This document shows positions 61,901-64,000 of a stretch of DNA of 64,000 bases, one piece after another (within the stretch, counting starts at the first letter, position 1; every line of letters begins with the position of its first letter). This DNA is from Leishmania mexicana MHOM/GT/2001/U1103 (taxonomy: Eukaryota; Euglenozoa; Kinetoplastea; Trypanosomatida; Trypanosomatidae), in NCBI RefSeq assembly GCF_000234665.1, contig NC_018324.1, forward strand, positions 1,918,942-1,982,941, written 5' to 3'. The notes beneath the pieces are model-generated. The model did no database searches, was not told the origin of the DNA, and saw only the letters and a program-made list of their open reading frames with translations. The position numbers were made by a program, and so were the translations under genes.

Positions 61901-63394
61901 CAAAATCGGTGGTTGCAGCATTACGTCGTGTAGTCGCAGCTGCACCGCTCTGCCCATGTCACATGTCTCGTGCTGCAGCGCGGACGACAGTGTGTGGGCA
62001 AACACCGCACCGTCGAAGCCACCAGAGATGAGCGTAACAGAATGCGGCGAGGAGGTGGAGAAGGCCACGCGATACGCACCGTGGCCGCGGTGCTGATGGA
62101 GGCGTACGAGACGAGGCGTTGCAGCAGCCCTCCAGCGGTCAGACTGAGTCCGGTGGCGCAAGGGCCACGTAACCAAGTCACCGTCCTCCCTGGCGTTCAC
62201 CTCGACCACCTGCACGGCGCCATCCTCGCCGGCGACGCCAACGAACACGATGCAGCTTCGCCAAGGCTGCTCAGGGCCCTCTGTCGCATACGGCCACGAT
62301 GCGGCGTGCAGAGCGACGTCGAAAATGCGACTGCGGGCAAAGCCAGCACCGCTCCCACGCCACAGCAGCACCCAGTCGCGTTCCTGCGGCTCTGCACTCC
62401 TATCCAAGTGTTTGCTAGTGGATGCGATTGAACCGCGTCGCTCATACAGCGCCACAGACCGATCGTCACTGCAGGTAACGAGGTGCACGCGCGTGAGCAC
62501 TGTGGCGTCGTCCTGCGCACTGCCAGTGCCGCACAACATGGAATACGTTGCCTTCGCGCGAACTGAGAAGATGGCGCAGCCGCTCGGATGGGCCTGCACA
62601 CGAGACACAACATAGCACGACCGCGCACACTGCCCGCGCAGCTGCTGTGACTCTGTGTAAGCCACTCTTACACACTCATCCTGCTCCTCAGCCTCCCACT
62701 CTACCACCTCACCGGCATATGTGGCGGAAAACAGCCGGCATGACACACCCGCCATCCCTTCCGGCACCCCAGTGACGTCACCTTCACGCCCCTCTGGTAA
62801 GAGCGGATGCTGCACTAGACAATCCGCGGCGAGCACGACGCCTAGCCGCGGGCCGCTAACGCGTGCAAACGCGCAGCGAGCTGACACGTCGTAGTGGCTG
62901 GAGGTCGTCTGCGCGCGTAGCGCCTGCGCAATGTTGTCCAAAGCTCCGTAGAACCAATCATTGGAGGCGGTGAGCACATGCACGACACCTCTCCGCTCAT
63001 CCACTACGATGCGCAGGACACGGGCTTCGTCGGCATGGAGAACGATACTGCATGAGTACCTTGACGGATCGTCAGCTGCGCCGCATTGGGCAAGCACACG
63101 ATCTGCCGCACCCATGAACACGATTGGTCGTGGCGACGATGGGTGCGCCACGTCAATTTCGTTGATGGTTGTGCCCGGCGGTGCTGTGGCAAAGCGCACG
63201 GTGGTGGAAGAAGCTTGCGGCTCGCTTACCGATGTGCTGCAGGTTAACGAATCCGTCCGACTGCAGTGAACGGTGTTCCCCGCGGCAAAGTACACTTCAC
63301 CACGGCTGCCAGAGCACACAATTGCTGTGATAGGTGCATCATACACGTCGCAGCGCATGGGTGCCGAAGGCGAAGAGAACGCCGAGCTGGACAT
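58982..63394 (-). CDS. WDR6: WDR6/Rtt10-like WD40-repeat protein (tRNA 2'-O-methylation partner)
   Basis: A 1470-residue multi-WD40 protein. WD-type units are recognisable at ATYAGEVVEWEAEE, LVTCSDDRSVALYERRG, TLISGGFDGAVFAHTL, DYNCVAYAPAPLHCLLMGNE, LRFVSVGGGAMVNLWSAG, TDIAVGSSDGTVLFFRVHD and a final CVNAISELQRV-type repeat with HDSGVVHLMALEV. Their order, above all the NCVAYAPAP and VSVGGGAMVNLW segments, follows WDR6 of animals and Rtt10/Trm734 of yeast. These support Trm7/FTSJ1 in methylating the wobble position of certain tRNAs. It is longer than human WDR6 (1121 aa) because of low-complexity loops rich in Ser and Ala. The start is the ATG at 63394; a GTG lies further upstream in frame. 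Confidence 0.75.
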   Translation of the reverse strand: MSSSAFSSPSAPMRCDVYDAPITAIVCSGSRGEVYFAAGNTVHCSRTDSLTCSTSVSEPQASSTTVRFATAPPGTTINEIDVAHPSSPRPIVFMGAADRVLAQCGAADDPSRYSCSIVLHADEARVLRIVVDERRGVVHVLTASNDWFYGALDNIAQALRAQTTSSHYDVSARCAFARVSGPRLGVVLAADCLVQHPLLPEGREGDVTGVPEGMAGVSCRLFSATYAGEVVEWEAEEQDECVRVAYTESQQLRGQCARSCYVVSRVQAHPSGCAIFSVRAKATYSMLCGTGSAQDDATVLTRVHLVTCSDDRSVALYERRGSIASTSKHLDRSAEPQERDWVLLWRGSGAGFARSRIFDVALHAASWPYATEGPEQPWRSCIVFVGVAGEDGAVQVVEVNAREDGDLVTWPLRHRTQSDRWRAAATPRLVRLHQHRGHGAYRVAFSTSSPHSVTLISGGFDGAVFAHTLSSALQHETCDMGRAVQLRLHDVMLQPPILATAKDCDGDTIEREELLQLHPSSSSSAKETDQVRSVHVDGRGLLLACTSRALCVLCADTSAHSWWIALPTGALRRRCGVAGDESALDWGVAATLESAVARCCVSSARGPQLSSVGCALVGTTAGVLCAVPYCYTQAELGGSLPVASFAAAHASRPDGDALPFTSALQAFGKITRVSVARMHEGNFGASTHALSGDDDATARHSTDATTSEFVVATNHVYGTIVLSRLLLTLCHACSSGGCSISGDGAVGLCVSAVWHTLIVYSDCPGPLTTALSLMPIRCGRYDAGESNDDGCGCRDGNVAISLWLLVGDRKGCLLGTRYEVMNRALESAANPLDSHALPLATSLKAVAAVHRYVFAEHLHTAISALCAENCSSATSVDGACVSSDTLITVAGTGGVMEYVYLHASTSSSKGEAVGSSPLPSRAREPLRLPFEVSSVLSVSPWLWVVQCGTTVSILHRIPGHSSWVPVGSCDGVRAPRLLTARVVAASPAGSPMAFFAHCSDGRTVERMMVKPGPNALLHPALSPCGAQTTLVHGVGFPGKDYNCVAYAPAPLHCLLMGNEDSSVALYPVLAASSGMGVSNMHSLFGCLLTPLNVCGAHHSNILAMTVLPRTEADALRFVSVGGGAMVNLWSAGLIPSPLQLLDWWCGSGAPSPHNTATSPTDGAPSLDVKSEGASCEPRISSARFQRRREKKVVAASTSLTLTDRIPRFMAVTALSSTDIAVGSSDGTVLFFRVHDDRGAKCGSPQPTGTMLQLRWQGVLNTERPKPVMCLSSTDDGDRDALTRSLNVDRASRFVVAGDTNGVVYAVDAALHVVRAHTRLEQSCVNAISELQRVLTVSPSDADAARHQWRFAALHDSGVVHLMALEVSAAQDGNIQTAELRRLCSASTGLTAGRSAHWPAQSLPLVVVTEEHIIEFDPEAAQRGKLRHLRMQRVSVRCVSGAALVSEASGSKQLPPRSRVAVVGQGFELVG

Positions 63395-63445
63395 ATGGGC
63401 AGGACCAAGACGTGAACGCACCAGGCCGAACGCCTTCTGTTGTGT

Positions 63446-63447
63446 CT
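63446..63447 (-). promoter_or_regulatory. Candidate spliced-leader acceptor for the WDR6-like mRNA
   Basis: On the minus strand a pyrimidine tract (about 63468-63510, with TTTCCTTTTTTTTACTCGC) is followed by CACCTAG at 63447-63446. The implied leader is about 51 nt to the ATG at 63394. Confidence 0.45.
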
Positions 63448-64000
63448 AGGTGCGGTACCCGAGCGAGTAAAAAAAAGGAAATGAGGTAGGAGCGGGGGAA
63501 GAAATGGCGGGGTGACTACCACCGGTGCACACGAGGGCAATGAGGCTGAGGGGCAACGCATGGCATGGACAGCGCACCCCTGTGGCGTCCCATTCAGCAA
63601 AAGTGCCGTCCTCGCTGACCACAAGAAGAGAGCGAGAGAGCAACACCCCAAGCACACGCATCTGAAGAATCGTAAACGTCGCCGCCGCACACTTCTTCGC
63701 TGACGAGTCGAGCCGGCGCTGCCGTGCGTCCGCCCCACGGCGACGCTGTCTTGGCGCCGTTTTCACGTCGAATCTTGTTTAGCTTTGTCGTGTGTGGCTG
63801 TGTGTGCCCTTCCCCTCTCACGCAGCGACGTTTGCTGTTTTCTTTTTTTCCATCCTCGACGTGCCCGTTCGCTGCCAGGGAGGACGAGATCAAACATTGC
63901 ACCACCGCTCCCGCGGCCATGTCACGGGCCCCGCATCGCGTGGTGCGGAGCGGCCACAGACAGACGTGAAACAGCGGTGTGCCGACTCAGCCATCGGAGA
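63448..64000. other. Intergenic sequence at the right edge
   Basis: Apart from the polypyrimidine tract of the WDR6-like acceptor, nothing convincing is coded. A minus-strand open frame at 63594-63920 lacks coding composition. It is probably part of the 3' UTR of the next gene upstream. Confidence 0.5.

Noticed and set aside
63594..63920. 108-codon minus-strand frame at the right edge
   Set aside because: It starts at an ATG, but composition is not coding-like and the WDR6-like splice signal lies just downstream. Treated as UTR or spacer.

Overview
This is nuclear DNA of a trypanosomatid, most likely Leishmania or a close relative in Leishmaniinae. Every convincing gene lies on the minus strand. 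The genes are intronless, GC-rich at third positions and separated by 0.7-3.2 kb spacers full of polypyrimidine tracts (polypurine on the + strand) and CA/GT/GA microsatellites. That is the layout of one polycistronic directional gene cluster, transcribed right to left and processed by spliced-leader trans-splicing. I found no strand switch, tRNA, rRNA, CRISPR or bacterial-type operon. From memory and unchecked, the 40S SA (uS2) gene and its neighbourhood recall the distal part of L. major chromosome 36.

In transcription order (right to left): WDR6-like WD40 protein (63394-58982); large helical hypothetical protein (58157-55197); SWR1/SRCAP-type SNF2 remodeller (54493-50639); aldehyde dehydrogenase with a hydrophobic tail (49813-48215); ESCRT-I VPS28 (46459-45830); splicing factor CWC22 (44724-43027); kinesin-like protein with a ruined P-loop and a C-terminal CaaX box (42241-40364); VHS-domain trafficking protein (37658-36132); VDAC-like porin (32908-32072); uS2/RPSA (29300-28560); CCDC81-type HU-domain protein (27518-26724); Puf-like protein with a Q/G/Y-rich N-terminus (25577-22623); CK2 beta (19697-18870); RGG-rich hypothetical protein (17320-15458); S4/RsuA-type pseudouridine synthase-like protein (14336-13155); NOB1 (12209-10887); hypothetical protein (9538-8735); mitochondrial gamma-carbonic-anhydrase-like protein (6530-5235); coiled-coil hypothetical protein (3527-2361); and the N-terminal half of CFAP58/CCDC147 (1418 to the left edge).

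The genes are mostly housekeeping and are not linked by function, as is usual for trypanosomatid clusters. Several are flagellar or cytoskeletal (CFAP58, CCDC81-like, kinesin-like), several serve RNA or ribosomes (NOB1, CWC22, uS2, Puf-like, RGG, pseudouridine synthase-like, WDR6), and two or three are mitochondrial (gamma-CA-like, VDAC-like, perhaps the S4 protein).

I see no coherent novel multi-gene system. The points most worth checking are the degenerate kinesin with a prenylation box, the gamma-CA homologue lacking its zinc histidines, a frame-broken locus at 30.0-30.9 kb, a coding-like frame behind an orphan splice acceptor at 33.8-34.4 kb, and a GC-rich possible SIDER-type retroposon at 47.3-48.0 kb.
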